Of a stretch of 64,000 bases of DNA, positions 1 through 9,242 are shown in pieces. Numbering within the stretch: the stretch's first letter is position 1; each line of letters opens with the position of its first letter. This DNA is from Saprospiraceae bacterium (GTDB lineage: Bacteria > Bacteroidota > Bacteroidia > Chitinophagales > Saprospiraceae), in assembly GCA_016711125.1 (NCBI GenBank), contig JADJTQ010000005.1, forward strand, positions 558,001 through 622,000, read 5' to 3'. The notes under the pieces are model-generated. The model was not told the origin of the DNA and made no database searches. It saw only the letters and a list, made by a program, of their open reading frames with translations. Made by a program: the position numbers and the translations under genes.

Positions 1-464
1 GATTGATCTTTCCAATGACCTACAATAACTTTTCGGGAAATACCCATACGGGTATTGATAAATCCAAATTCTCTACCTCCATGGGCTGATTGATTTAGAT
101 TCATAAAATCCATATCAATCGAATTCCACGGGATATCCTGATTAAATTGAGTGTGAAAATGGAGTAGGGGTTTTGCTAAAATCTTTAAACCGGCGATCCA
201 CATTTTAGCGGGAGAAAAAGTATGCATCCAGGTGACTAGACCAATACATTTTTCAGCAGAATTGGCCTCTCGTACTAATCTTAAGATGGCATCTGGAGTT
301 GTCAAGACACCTTTAAATATAACGGCTACCGGAATATGGTTTTGGTCATTCAAATGGGTTGCAATAACGCTAGCATTTTCAACCACGGTCCGGAGTGTCT
401 GCTCACCATATAAATGCTGACTCCCGGAAACAAACCAGAGTTCGTAATTCTTTAATTCAATCAT
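1..464 (-). CDS. araA: L-arabinose isomerase, N-terminal part (runs off the window)
   Basis: This would convert L-arabinose to L-ribulose, the first cytoplasmic step of arabinose catabolism. Only the first ~154 codons are inside the window, against a usual length near 500. The start is the ATG at 464 (minus strand); the protein opens with IELKNYELWFVSGSQHLYG, the hallmark N-terminus of AraA, followed by VVENASVIATHLN and by CIGLVTWMHTFSPAKMWI, a block typical of the family. The frame is open to the window edge. It is the last gene of the arabinose cluster, downstream of araB, araD, a HAD phosphatase and a symporter, and is separated from them by a decayed insertion sequence that may weaken its co-transcription. 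I am very sure of the family. Confidence 0.95.
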   Translation of the reverse strand, partial: MIELKNYELWFVSGSQHLYGEQTLRTVVENASVIATHLNDQNHIPVAVIFKGVLTTPDAILRLVREANSAEKCIGLVTWMHTFSPAKMWIAGLKILAKPLLHFHTQFNQDIPWNSIDMDFMNLNQSAHGGREFGFINTRMGISRKVIVGHWKDQ

Positions 465-557
465 AAGCGTATTAAAAATGGACTAGAACTTTAAAACTAT
501 TTCTGAGCTTCCAAATTTCAAATTTCAAAATTTCCAAAATCTATAATCTACAATCTT

Positions 558-1964
558 GCCGTTGTTAAGCTATAAAGACTTATAGTTTGTATGATATATC
601 TTCGATCTGAACCTGGGTTTTTTTCGTGGATAATTCCTTTGACCTAATTAGCTCACGGGTGGATTCTATAATTTTATCAAAGGCTTGAAGGAATGCTTTT
701 AAATGGATTCTTTGAATACGTACAGTAGCTGAATTAGGTTATCTTTTGTCAAACTTATAGCATTTGTATTATTCATTTTTTGGCTGTATTTATTCCCTGT
801 CTTCTCTTGATGATATTCTTTTTTAACTCTTTCTTCAATGGGATAAGACAAGGTTGCGCAAAGATTCATCATAAATACCTTAGCATGAAAATCTTGCCTT
901 ACTGATCGAGCAGTTCTTCCAGAAAAGGCTTCAATTTCAATCCTTGATTTTAGTAATTTGTAGGTCTCCTCTATGTCCCACCTTACGCGATATAGCGCCC
1001 TGAATTGATCATGTGGATACTTCTTCCTATCTAGTAGACTGGTCCCAGAAGTACTATCGACTTTCCATCTTTGAATTTTACCTTATTAATCGAACCGGTA
1101 ATATTTCTTTACCATATTGCTCACCTACTTTCTTGGGAAGTTCAAACTCAACCAAGGCATCTTCATCGGTGGAATTATTAAAACTCTTGATCGCCTTCCA
1201 CCAATTCTCATTCATGCGAAAGCAAAATTCGACACCCTTATCTAACAGATTGAGCATCAGCTCATAACCAGGGTATCCGCGGTCTGCTAACAACAAGTCA
1301 CCCCCCGCTCTATCTTGGCAAAATGCTTGTCCAATAAGCTTCTCTCACTTTCTGTATAGGGACCGATCTGTGCATCAATGGTGATATGATTTAGTACGTC
1401 ATATAATAATGAACAGGTCGCAAGGCTGGTTTCACTGTTTGCATTGGGTCCAAATCCTGTTTACCAAATTCCTTGGCTATGTCTTCCGATTGTGGCAAAC
1501 GAAGTCTACTTCCATCTACTGCTAATACCCGCATCTCTCGCCAAACGTTAATTTCAGCCCCTTCATAAAACTCTCTACTGCCACCTCATTTAATCGCTGG
1601 AATGCCCAAGGATTCAATTTCTTACGTGTGACTCAGTGCACTTTTACTCACCTGCCTAATATCATAGTCTCCACCTATTATCTCCTTACAAAATCGGTCA
1701 ATCTCTCGTTGGTAAGAACTTCTCAATAGCATGATGATCAAAATCAACTTCTTCAGTGTGAAAAACGTTCCCGGACTAATACATTTTCTTGCCCGTCTCT
1801 AGACTGGCTTTTAAAGTGTTCTTCTTCGAACTCATGGTCTATATTTTGGTTAATTTTTCTCGATAATCCTTCCGATTTGGCTTACAATCTGGCCTATATA
1901 TTAAAGATAATCTTTATACATGTCTTCTCACTAACTAACAATTTAATTTCCTTAACTTAACGGC
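558..1964 (-). mobile_element. Decayed IS4-family insertion sequence
   Basis: About 1.4 kb between the symporter gene and araA. The ends are an imperfect inverted repeat: GCCGTTGTTAAGC at 558-570 and, read from the other strand, GCCGTTAAGTTAAGG at 1964-1950. Inside is a broken IS4-type transposase. The element sits in a low-complexity A+T tract; copies of ATCTACAATC lie directly outside both ends (about 540-556 and 1969-1985), so the insertion probably landed in this simple repeat. No clear target duplication can be told apart from the simple repeat. The IS boundaries are inferred from the repeats and could be off by some bases. Confidence 0.7.
580..1835 (-). pseudogene. IS4-family transposase, multiply frameshifted
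   Basis: A DDE transposase remnant on the minus strand, starting at the ATG at 1835 and ending at the stop at 580-582. The reading frame changes several times, with an early stop about 19 codons in. Recognisable catalytic blocks survive: an LAVDGSRLRLP-like block near 1520 (first Asp), LLADRGYPGYEL near 1275 (second Asp), and LYRVRWDIEETYKLLK near 960, which fits the IS4 signature Y-(2)-R-(3)-E-(6)-K exactly. It is followed by FSGRTARSVRQDFHAKVF, also typical of the family. The number of breaks is higher than in the host genes around it, so real decay is likely here in addition to any sequencing error. It should not be active as sequenced. Confidence 0.85.
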
Positions 1965-1997
1965 ATTAAATCTACAATCTACAATCCGCAATCAAAA

Positions 1998-3749
1998 TCA
2001 CCCACTAAAATATACATAGGCTACAATAATTAATATTAGTACCAGAGCCGATGCAATAATATCTTTTCTGGTATAACTCGCCTTGTTAGTGGCACGATCT
2101 TCCGCACTTAAAGTGCCAAAAGTGAGCCCTTGTATCTGTGCGTAAGATGGTGGAGGTCCGGCATAACTTACTCCGATCATTACTACCGCACTCACCAATA
2201 GAATGAGTATGCTATAGTACTGAAAGAAGATACTGTTGACAATCCATAAGAAGCTGTTCGTTTCATAAGCTACTCCCGACAGTGCCACTGGTGTGTCAAC
2301 AGCGAGCCGGAATAGACCCATCGCAAAACCAACACCTAGAGCCCAGAGGGCGCCTTTAGCATTTAATCGCTTCATGAATACTCCAAAAAAGAAGACCACA
2401 AAAATAGGCGGTGCCAGGTAGCTCTGCACTCCTTGCAAATAGTCATATAGACCTCGGCTGCCCTGAATCACCGGTATCCACAACAAACCGATGATGACCA
2501 TTACGGCAGTTGCAATTCTGCCAATTCTGACCAGCGATTTCTCCGAGGCATTTGGTCTGAATTTCGAGTAGAAGTCCATAGTAAAGAGGGTAGAGGAGGC
2601 ATTAAAAACACCAGCCAGTGAGCTCATGAGGGCAGCTAATAATCCGGCAACAACCAAGCCCCGGATGCCAGAAGGTAAAATCGTAGCCACCAGTAGTGGA
2701 AAAGCTTGTTGTGCGTTTTGAGAAATCACCTTGCCGTCCGCATCAAGCATAGCCGTAGCCAAAGAAGGTATCTTACCACTCGAAGCTAAAGCAAAACAAA
2801 TAATGCCGGGTATGATAAAGATAAAGACTGGTAATAATTTCAAAAAAGCAGCAGCGATGGTGCCCCTTCTGGCTTCTGTCAAATTGGCGGCAGCTAAAGT
2901 ACGCTGAACAATATATTGGTCGGTACACCAATACCATAAACCAATGATAGGTGCACAAAACAACATACTTAACCAGGGGTAGTTACTATTAAAGTACCAG
3001 GCCATTTCCGTATCCGTACTTATGGGAGCCCAGGTGCCCTCCAGTCCTTCAGGTACGAGTGGTTTCCAAAGATTAAACATTTCTGACCCGGCGATACTGC
3101 GCAATTCCGACCAACCTCCCAAAGCATCCAGACCATACCAGGTTACCAGGATTGAACCTAAAATCAGAATAAGCGTTTGAATGGCTTCCGTGTAAGCCAC
3201 TGCACGCATCCCTCCCATGATCGTGTAGGCACCGGTAAGAAGAATGACAAGGATGGAGCCAAACCAGAAACTATTTAGACCCGTGAAGTTGATATCTGGC
3301 AGCAGGACTCCAAATACAATTCCACCAGCAAAAATGCCAACCGCTACTTTGGTCAATACATAGGCCACAAGAGAAATGAGAGAAAGTACCCAGCGGGCGG
3401 TAGGAGAAAATCGTCGCTCTAGAAATTCGGGCATAGTAAAGACCTTGGATCGCATATAGAACGGTGCCATCACCCAACCCAGGACTAAAAGACACCAGGC
3501 GTGTAACTCGTAGTGAGCAAGAGCCACGCCATTAGTTGCACCTGAGCCGGCAAGCCCGACCAGGTGTTCGGAGCCGATATTGGAGGCAAAAATCGATGCC
3601 CCTACAACGAACCATCCGAGGTTTCGACCAGCCAGAAAATATTCGGAAGAGGTGTCATTTTTTTGCCTGATGACCCACCAAGCTATGCCTAAAATCAAGG
3701 AGAAATAGGCCAGGATCAGGATCCAATCTAAAGTTGTCAGTACAGTCAT
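1998..3749 (-). CDS. Sodium:solute symporter, SGLT type (probable arabinose transporter)
   Basis: An inner membrane Na+/sugar symporter of the SSS (SLC5) family, 583 residues, about 14 hydrophobic segments. The N-terminal block around residues 47-80 (ASIFASNIGSEHLVGLAGSG) and LWYWCTDQYIVQR at 271-283 are typical of the SGLT sugar branch rather than the proline or pantothenate branches. The gene starts 13 bases after the HAD phosphatase gene and is clearly part of the arabinose operon, so L-arabinose (or a closely related pentose) is the likely substrate; this is inferred from context. The frame is intact. Downstream the operon is interrupted by an IS remnant before araA. Confidence 0.88.
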   Translation of the reverse strand: MTVLTTLDWILILAYFSLILGIAWWVIRQKNDTSSEYFLAGRNLGWFVVGASIFASNIGSEHLVGLAGSGATNGVALAHYELHAWCLLVLGWVMAPFYMRSKVFTMPEFLERRFSPTARWVLSLISLVAYVLTKVAVGIFAGGIVFGVLLPDINFTGLNSFWFGSILVILLTGAYTIMGGMRAVAYTEAIQTLILILGSILVTWYGLDALGGWSELRSIAGSEMFNLWKPLVPEGLEGTWAPISTDTEMAWYFNSNYPWLSMLFCAPIIGLWYWCTDQYIVQRTLAAANLTEARRGTIAAAFLKLLPVFIFIIPGIICFALASSGKIPSLATAMLDADGKVISQNAQQAFPLLVATILPSGIRGLVVAGLLAALMSSLAGVFNASSTLFTMDFYSKFRPNASEKSLVRIGRIATAVMVIIGLLWIPVIQGSRGLYDYLQGVQSYLAPPIFVVFFFGVFMKRLNAKGALWALGVGFAMGLFRLAVDTPVALSGVAYETNSFLWIVNSIFFQYYSILILLVSAVVMIGVSYAGPPPSYAQIQGLTFGTLSAEDRATNKASYTRKDIIASALVLILIIVAYVYFSG

Positions 3750-3762
3750 GGTTTTCGTTCAG

Positions 3763-4428
3763 TTAAATTGACAGGTTCAGCGATAAGACTTCTTCAAGGT
3801 TAATTTCCGAAAAATCATTTATGAATTTCAGAATATGATCGAAATGCTCAAATTCTTGCTGCTGGTGGGTGCTGGTCACAATGATTGCAGGACATCCGGC
3901 ATTTTTTGCTGTATGAGCGCCAGCCAAGCTGTCTTCAAAAACCAGACATCTTTCAGTTGGAATGCCGATGGATTGGGCAGCCAGGACAAATGTCTCAGGA
4001 TCGGGCTTACCTCTGGACACATTCCTGGCATGAATGACCCCACCAAAATAATGGCGTAGATTAAGCCGATCAAGGACGAAGTCCACATTTTCAGGAGGAG
4101 CCGCAGTACCGATAGCCATTGGTATTCCTTTTTGAAAAGCTTCTGATAGAAACTGGTGCAGACCAGGAATCAGGGAGAGTTGGTCTTTAAAAATTACCCG
4201 GTATTCAGCCTCTTTTTCATAAGCTACCTGCTTACGCTCCGCCAGTGTAAATCGCTCGCCGAAAAGCCGTTCCAGAATTTCCTCATTTACTCCATGGATG
4301 TGTTCTTTTACTTCGGCCATTGACATCTCGATACCTAGTGTAGCCAGTTTTTTTTGCCAGGCGCGGTGGTGCACCATCATATTGTCGACCATGGTGCCAT
4401 CCATGTCAAAAATGAAACCTTCAATCAT
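3763..4428 (-). CDS. HAD-superfamily hydrolase, beta-phosphoglucomutase-like
   Basis: A 221-residue cytoplasmic HAD phosphatase/phosphomutase. The nucleophile motif DMDGT is at residues 8-12, the cap follows at about 15-90, motif II is the GTAAPP stretch near 107, and the motif IV region is FEDSLAGAHTAKNAG near 170. This is subfamily IA, close to beta-phosphoglucomutase. Its ATG overlaps the araD stop as ATGA at 4425-4428, so the two are translationally coupled. A sugar-phosphate role tied to arabinose use (for example removing a toxic pentose phosphate by-product) is likely, but the substrate cannot be read from the sequence. Confidence 0.85.
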   Translation of the reverse strand: MIEGFIFDMDGTMVDNMMVHHRAWQKKLATLGIEMSMAEVKEHIHGVNEEILERLFGERFTLAERKQVAYEKEAEYRVIFKDQLSLIPGLHQFLSEAFQKGIPMAIGTAAPPENVDFVLDRLNLRHYFGGVIHARNVSRGKPDPETFVLAAQSIGIPTERCLVFEDSLAGAHTAKNAGCPAIIVTSTHQQQEFEHFDHILKFINDFSEINLEEVLSLNLSI

Positions 4429-5131
4429 TGACCGTAATAAGCATTTTTACCATGTTTTCTTTCGAAGTGTTTTTTGATCAATGCCTCTTTCATTCTGGGT
4501 GTCTTGGGTTCAATGCTCAGGGATATATAAGCCATCTTTGCCAGTTCTTCGAGCACGGCACTGTTGTATACGGCTTTTTTTACGTCCTTACCCCAGGTGA
4601 AAGGAGCATGATTTGCCACCAATACCATTTCGACATCTTGAGGATCCAGGTTTTGATCGGCAAAAGCGTTTATAATTTGATGACCGGTTTGATATTCGTA
4701 ATCTCCTTCAATCATGACATCCTGCATCACTGGGGCACAGGGGATATCGCTGCATAAGTGGTCAGCATGAGTAGTACCCAAGATAGGTATAGGCCTTTGT
4801 GTCTGGGCCCAGGCTGTTGCGTAGGTTGAATGGGTATGTACGATACCTCCGATAAAATCCCAGTTATCATAGAGGACCGCATGGGTTTTTGTATCAGACG
4901 ATGGCCGCATAGCACCCTCAATGATATGATTTTCAAAATCGACCACCACCATATGATCAGGATGTAGATCCTGGTAGGGAACCCCACTAGGCTTTATCGC
5001 AAAAATGCGTTCATCGCGATCGACCGCACTGGCATTGCCAAAAGTAAAAGTACCAAGCCTAATGCAGGTAGTTGCATATTGGCTTCATAGCATTCTTCTT
5101 TCAATCGTTTATATCGTCCCATCAACATCAT
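4425..5131 (-). CDS. araD: L-ribulose-5-phosphate 4-epimerase (one frameshift as sequenced)
   Basis: Converts L-ribulose 5-phosphate to D-xylulose 5-phosphate. Joined from two frames, the product is ~234 residues, the normal family length. The N-terminus (MGRYKRLKEECYEANMQLP) is in one frame from the ATG at 5131; the rest (FAIKPSGVPY, then GGIVHTHSTYATAWAQ and TTHADHL with the zinc-binding histidines) is in another. The shift is at about 5051-5057, where one missing base would restore the expected TFTFGNASAVDRDE block. The ATG overlaps the araB stop (ATGA), and the gene's own stop overlaps the next ATG, so araB-araD-HAD are tightly coupled. The frameshift is probably a sequencing error. Confidence 0.9.
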
Positions 5132-6796
5132 AGGGATAAGGCCTCGATTTGCTTACCTAATGCAAGATACTTTTTAAAAAGTTCTTGATAAATCACGGTT
5201 AATTCCGGTTGAGGTTGATAGATGGCGTCAAAGCCTGAACCCATTGCTTTCATAGCCTCTTCGACGGTGTCATAAATGCCCGCTGCGGTTGCAGCAAACA
5301 TCGCGGCTCCCAGGGCACAAGTTTGTTCTGACCGGGCAATCTTGATCGGACGATCTAAGATATTTGCCATGGTCTGCATGATAAGGGCGATTTCTTGGCG
5401 ACACCACCAAGGCCGATGATTCCTTTGATCGGTATCCCCTCTGATTCAAATCGATCGACAATGCTTTTTGCGCCATAGCAAGTCGCTTCGACTAAAGCTC
5501 TAAAGATTTTTGGAGCATCACTCCCGAGGCTCAATCCCACCAGGGCGCCTTTCAACGACTGGTCTGCATCGGGAGTCCGCCGACCATTAAGCCAGTCAAG
5601 TGCGACAATAGCCGACATTCGTGGATCTACCTTTGAGGCTTCCTCAGTCAAAAAAGGAATGATCCGATCAAGACACTCTTGAATTAGTTGTTGTTTCAGC
5701 TCAACTGGTAAAAGCGCACTCTCGGCGAGGATATGTTCCAAGGGCCAACTTATAAGCTTCTTAAACCAGGCATAAACGTCTCCAAAAGCCGATTGACCGG
5801 CTTCCATTCCGATCATTCCAGGAATCACGGAACCATCAACCTGGCCACAGATGCCTCTCACCATCTTATCACCTATTTCTTCAATAGGCGCCACTAACAT
5901 ATCGCAAGTCGAAGTACCCATTACTTTACTTAAATGGTAGGGCTCAATTTGGCCTCCGGCAGCACCCATATGGGCATCAAAAGCACCAACCGCTACGGTA
6001 ACACCAGGATTTAAACCCAGCCTTTTTGCCCACTCTTCTGAAAGAGTTCCGGCAACCTGATCTGACGTGTAGGTTTTGGTGAATAATCGTTCATTTAGTC
6101 GGTCAAGCAACGGATCAAGGGCGGTGAAGAATGCATTGGGAGGCAAACCTCCCCATGAATCATGCCATAGTGCTTTATGTCCAGCTGCACACCGGCTGCG
6201 TTTCATCTTGCGAACATCATTGCCCCCGGTTAGTGCAAAGGGATCCAATCACAATGTTCGACCCATGAATAGGCAGAAGACCTGACCTCTGCATCGGCTC
6301 GAAGTACATGAAGTATTTTGGCCCAGAACCACTCCGATGAGTAAATACCTCCTTCGTAGCGAGTGTAGTCCACTTCCCATCGGGCACAAAGTTGATTGAT
6401 CTCCTGTGCTTCCTGAATGGCTGTGTGATCTTTCCAGAGGACAAACATGGCATTGGGGTTCTCCCTAAACTGATGAAGAAGCGCCAGAGGAGTACCACTA
6501 TGATCGACAGCAACCGGAGTGGATCCAGTGGTGTCGATTCCAATTCCAACAATGTTTTCGGCAAGTTGCGCGTCAACTTTTCCTAACATTTCTCGCACAG
6601 CAGATTCCAAAGCTTCCAGGTAATCCAGTGGGTGCTGCCGCCACTGATTTTGAGCCGCATTACAATAGAGGCCACTTTGCCACCTGTAAGGCGATACGGC
6701 AATGGAGATTTCTTTTCCATGCTCACCATCAATCAGAACCGTCCTCACAGAATCGGTACCATAATCACCACCAATGAGCAGACTGTTCTTATTCAT
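5128..6796 (-). CDS. araB: L-ribulokinase, FGGY family (two frameshifts as sequenced)
   Basis: Phosphorylates L-ribulose; first gene of the arabinose operon. The start at 6796 gives LIGGDYGTDSVRTVLID, the ATP-binding N-terminus of AraB. The protein continues in three frames: residues 1-~186 end in WVEHCDWIP, then FALTGGNDVRKMKRSRC follows in the next frame, and near 5385-5395 the frame changes again between GGVAKKSP and LIMQTMANIL. A base is missing at each join (about 6240, and in a C run near 5390). The joined product is ~556 residues, the normal length. ICGQVDGSVIPGMIGMEAGQ is typical of ribulokinase. The upstream side has an inverted-repeat element starting ~115 bases before the ATG, which may have displaced the original promoter or regulator. 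Confidence 0.9.
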
Positions 6797-7650
6797 AGAT
6801 AATCGATCAACATACGCTTGCCAAAAACGAAGTCCAAAATAGATAAAATTGATGGACCTACATGAGGTTTCACTGAAGCGTTCCGGGTACGTTAAACTAG
6901 TTCTTATCTATAGGAGGGTGTTGAACTACGCAACTTGATGCTGAAGCCGTAAATCGTCGTTTCTGGTGCGGCGAGACGAAGGAAGCTACCGGAGGTTGTC
7001 GCGCCGTGAAAGTCCGTGAGATGGGGACTACACACAGCGCTTTATATAAATATTAAAGCATGAGTGTAATGAAACATCTCATCACACGCCAATGGGTATC
7101 GACCCCCCATCCGGCAAGGTTTAGCCAACCTCCGGAAGCGAGTCTTGCGTAATCATTCGAGAGGATGGTACGAAGCGTAGACAGCGAGTGTCAAAGGTGT
7201 ATGATAGAGCCTCGAAAGGGTAGATAAATCTGGAGTCTTAGTAGTCAACTTTGCTGGGACAATATGGAGGTAGGGCCAAAGGCGATCCTGCCGAAGTCCG
7301 GGCGGGTCAAAGAATGCATCAGAGACATAGAGGGCGAGTACAGGGAACACGGGAGACCCTACTGTCTCCTGCTGGGAGAAGGGCAAATGGGCGAGCTCTT
7401 GAACAAAAGGCCTGTGTAGGGTGGTCAGTGTCATCATCATCCTGCAGCGAAGAAACGCGATGACAGGAGCAGGTACGCAAGCCGAGGGAAACCGAAGGTG
7501 AAGGAATGACAGAGGGAGTCTTAGCCGCTTCATAGTACCGTTGGAAAGGTGGGAAATCCTAACCGGGGAAAGCCACTGAGTAGGGAAGGGAGCAGCACGA
7601 AACGGGGACTGTGTTTTGGACACATTGATTATACCAGTTTATAATATACG

Positions 7651-8774
7651 ATGTCAACGAAAGAGATACAGATAGCACAACTGTCAAGGAAACACAAGGA
7701 CAGCACGTTGCACAATTTGCACGGCTTTATCGATATATATGCCCTGTATGGGTCATATAAAAGATTGAATAGACAAGCGCAAGTGGCGTGGACGGAGAGA
7801 CATGGCAGAGCTATGGAAAAGGAGGAATAGGTAAAATGACAGAGCTTCTGAACAAATTCAAGAAAGGAACCTATCGGGCGCCAAACGTCCGCCGCGTGTA
7901 CATAGGAAAAGATAGCGGTGGGACACGGCCATTAGGCATACCGACGATCGAGGACAAGATACTGCAGACAGCAGTGCTAGGGGTACTTGGCAACTTAGTG
8001 TACGAACAAGAATTCAAAGAATTCTCGTACGGGTTCAGGCCGGGTCGGAGTCAGCACCAAGCGATAGATTACCTGTTTGAAGAGGTAAGTTTTGGGAAGA
8101 TACGCTATGTCATAGATGCGGATATTCGCAACTTTTTCGGGGAGCTCAACCATGGTCTGTTACGAAGTTTTCTGGACCTACGGGTAAAGGATGGACTGGT
8201 ACGTAAAATGATAGATAAATGGCTCAAGGCGGGCATCATGGAATCTGGCCAGGTTACCTACCCTGTAGAGGGTACACCACAGGGAGGTTCCATCTCCCCA
8301 CTACTGAGCAATATCTATCTACATTATGTACTGGATACATGGTATTCGGAAGTGATACAACCACTACTGAAAGGGAGAAGCATGATAGTGAGGTACGCAG
8401 ATGATTTTGTTTTAGGCTTCAGTGATCTGGAAGATGCGAAGCGTGTCTTCAAGGTTTTACCAAAGCGATTTGAGAAATATGGGTTACGTATACACCCGGA
8501 GAAGACAAAGCTGATAGACCTAGCAGGAACAGGTAAGGGCGAAGAACGCAGCTTTGATTTTCTTGGGTTCACCCATTATCTTGGAAAGAGCAGAAAAGGG
8601 TATAAAGTATTGAAGCGTAAAACGAGTCGGAAGAAATTTACCGGAGCTTTAAGGAGAATGGCCACCTGGATTAAGCGCAATAGGAACATGCGAGCGGTCG
8701 ATCTGATAGCAAAAGTAAATATTCCACTATTACGTCCGAAAATATATCATTCCTATTCTTTAGCGAAACCCTGA
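7651..8774 (+). pseudogene. Group II intron reverse transcriptase/maturase, frameshifted and lacking domain X
   Basis: The N-terminus starts at the ATG at 7651 and is in a different frame up to about 7773, where one missing base would join NRQA to SGVDGETWQSYGKG. The reverse transcriptase core is complete: RPLGIPTIEDKILQTAV, FSYGFRPGRSQHQAI, DADIRNFF, GTPQGGSISPLLSNIYL and the catalytic YADD in MIVRYADDFVLGF. The C-terminus is short: soon after FDFLGFTHYLG and a TWIKRNRNMRAVDLIAKVN stretch, the sequence jumps to IPLLRPKIYHSYSLAKP, which is the normal extreme end. Some 60-65 residues of the thumb/domain X (RNA-binding maturase) region, with its usual GHYxYYG block, are missing. About 374 residues instead of roughly 420-440. 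Confidence 0.9.
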
Positions 8775-8780
8775 TTCGGA

Positions 8781-8854
8781 GGAACCGTATGCGGGGAAGC
8801 CGCTCGTACGGGTCTGTGGGGGCGCGGGGAGGTAACGAACCGCGCTACCCGGAT
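8781..8854 (+). ncRNA. Group II intron domains V and VI
   Basis: Domain V is the hairpin GGAACCGTATGCGG / GCCGCTCGTACGGGTCT at 8781-8815. The usual base reads GAGC paired with GUUC (catalytic triad AGC); here it is GAAC facing GGTC, so the G-U wobble of the triad has become an A-G mismatch. Domain VI (8816-8850) pairs GGGGGCGCGG with CCGCGCTACCC and leaves A8847 bulged as the branch point. The altered triad suggests impaired catalysis, unless it is a base-calling error. Confidence 0.75.
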
Positions 8855-9242
8855 AACTGACTGAGGATCAACAAAACCAGGAACGGCGAGAACGGCTGCA
8901 TCATGTTATAGTAAGTATCTATTTTTTACTAATCAGCGCGAGGTGAGTATTTCAACAGCCTCCTAGGGTGATCTGAAAACCAAATTTGCTTGAGTTGAAG
9001 ACCTCTCTAGCAATTTTTGAGATGTGACTCATTATGACCAGATAGTATCAAAAGTGGGTTTGGTGCACAGAAGAAATCCATTCACTTTCTATTCAAGTAC
9101 CGGATCACACAACAAGCCTGTGGATTAAACAGGCTCCGATGAAACTCTGCAGCCTTTTCTTTCGCATGAATATGTGGATAAGCGTCTTAGAGGAAAAATG
9201 ATACTTTTATTAGAATTAGCAAATTTTCAACGATCAGATGTT

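Larger units (their letters stand above)
6967..8854 (+). mobile_element. Group II intron with encoded reverse transcriptase
   Basis: A self-splicing retroelement of ~1.89 kb. The 5' end reads GTGCGGCGAGACGAAGG, a good match to the bacterial group II GUGYG start. The structured 5' half (domains I-III) covers about 6967-7640, the reverse transcriptase is in the domain IV position (7651-8774), and domains V and VI follow at 8781-8850. The 3' end is placed at 8854 (...CCGGAT) because a bulged A at 8847 lies 7 bases before an AY end. Spliced, the flanks would join as ...GTTTCTG/AACTGACTG... It lies inside an IS-like remnant rather than a host gene. The maturase and domain V are both damaged, so activity is doubtful. 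Confidence 0.88.
6911..8965. mobile_element. Remnant bounded by ~18-bp inverted repeats, invaded by a group II intron
   Basis: The left end TAGGAGGGTGTTGAACTA (6911-6928) is matched at 16 of 18 positions by the reverse complement of the right end (8965-8948, TAGGAGGCTGTTGAAATA). Without the intron at 6967-8854 only about 167 bases of the element remain. The right part encodes ~30 codons ending in a stop directly before the right repeat (LTEDQQNQERRERLHHVIV, then SIYFLLISAR), which looks like the tail of a transposase; no transposase body is left. A further copy of the right end, inverted, lies at 52157-52192. The IS family is not certain; the GGCTGTTGAA end resembles IS5/IS1182-type termini from memory. 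Confidence 0.6.

Noticed and set aside
7153..7623. 156-codon open frame on the minus strand inside the intron
   Set aside because: It lies across the structured RNA part of the group II intron and has no protein-like features; the intron structure explains the sequence.
9174..9242. Upstream ATG as start of the xylanase
   Set aside because: It would place 23 charged and mixed residues before a perfect signal peptide; the ATG at 9243 is the better start.
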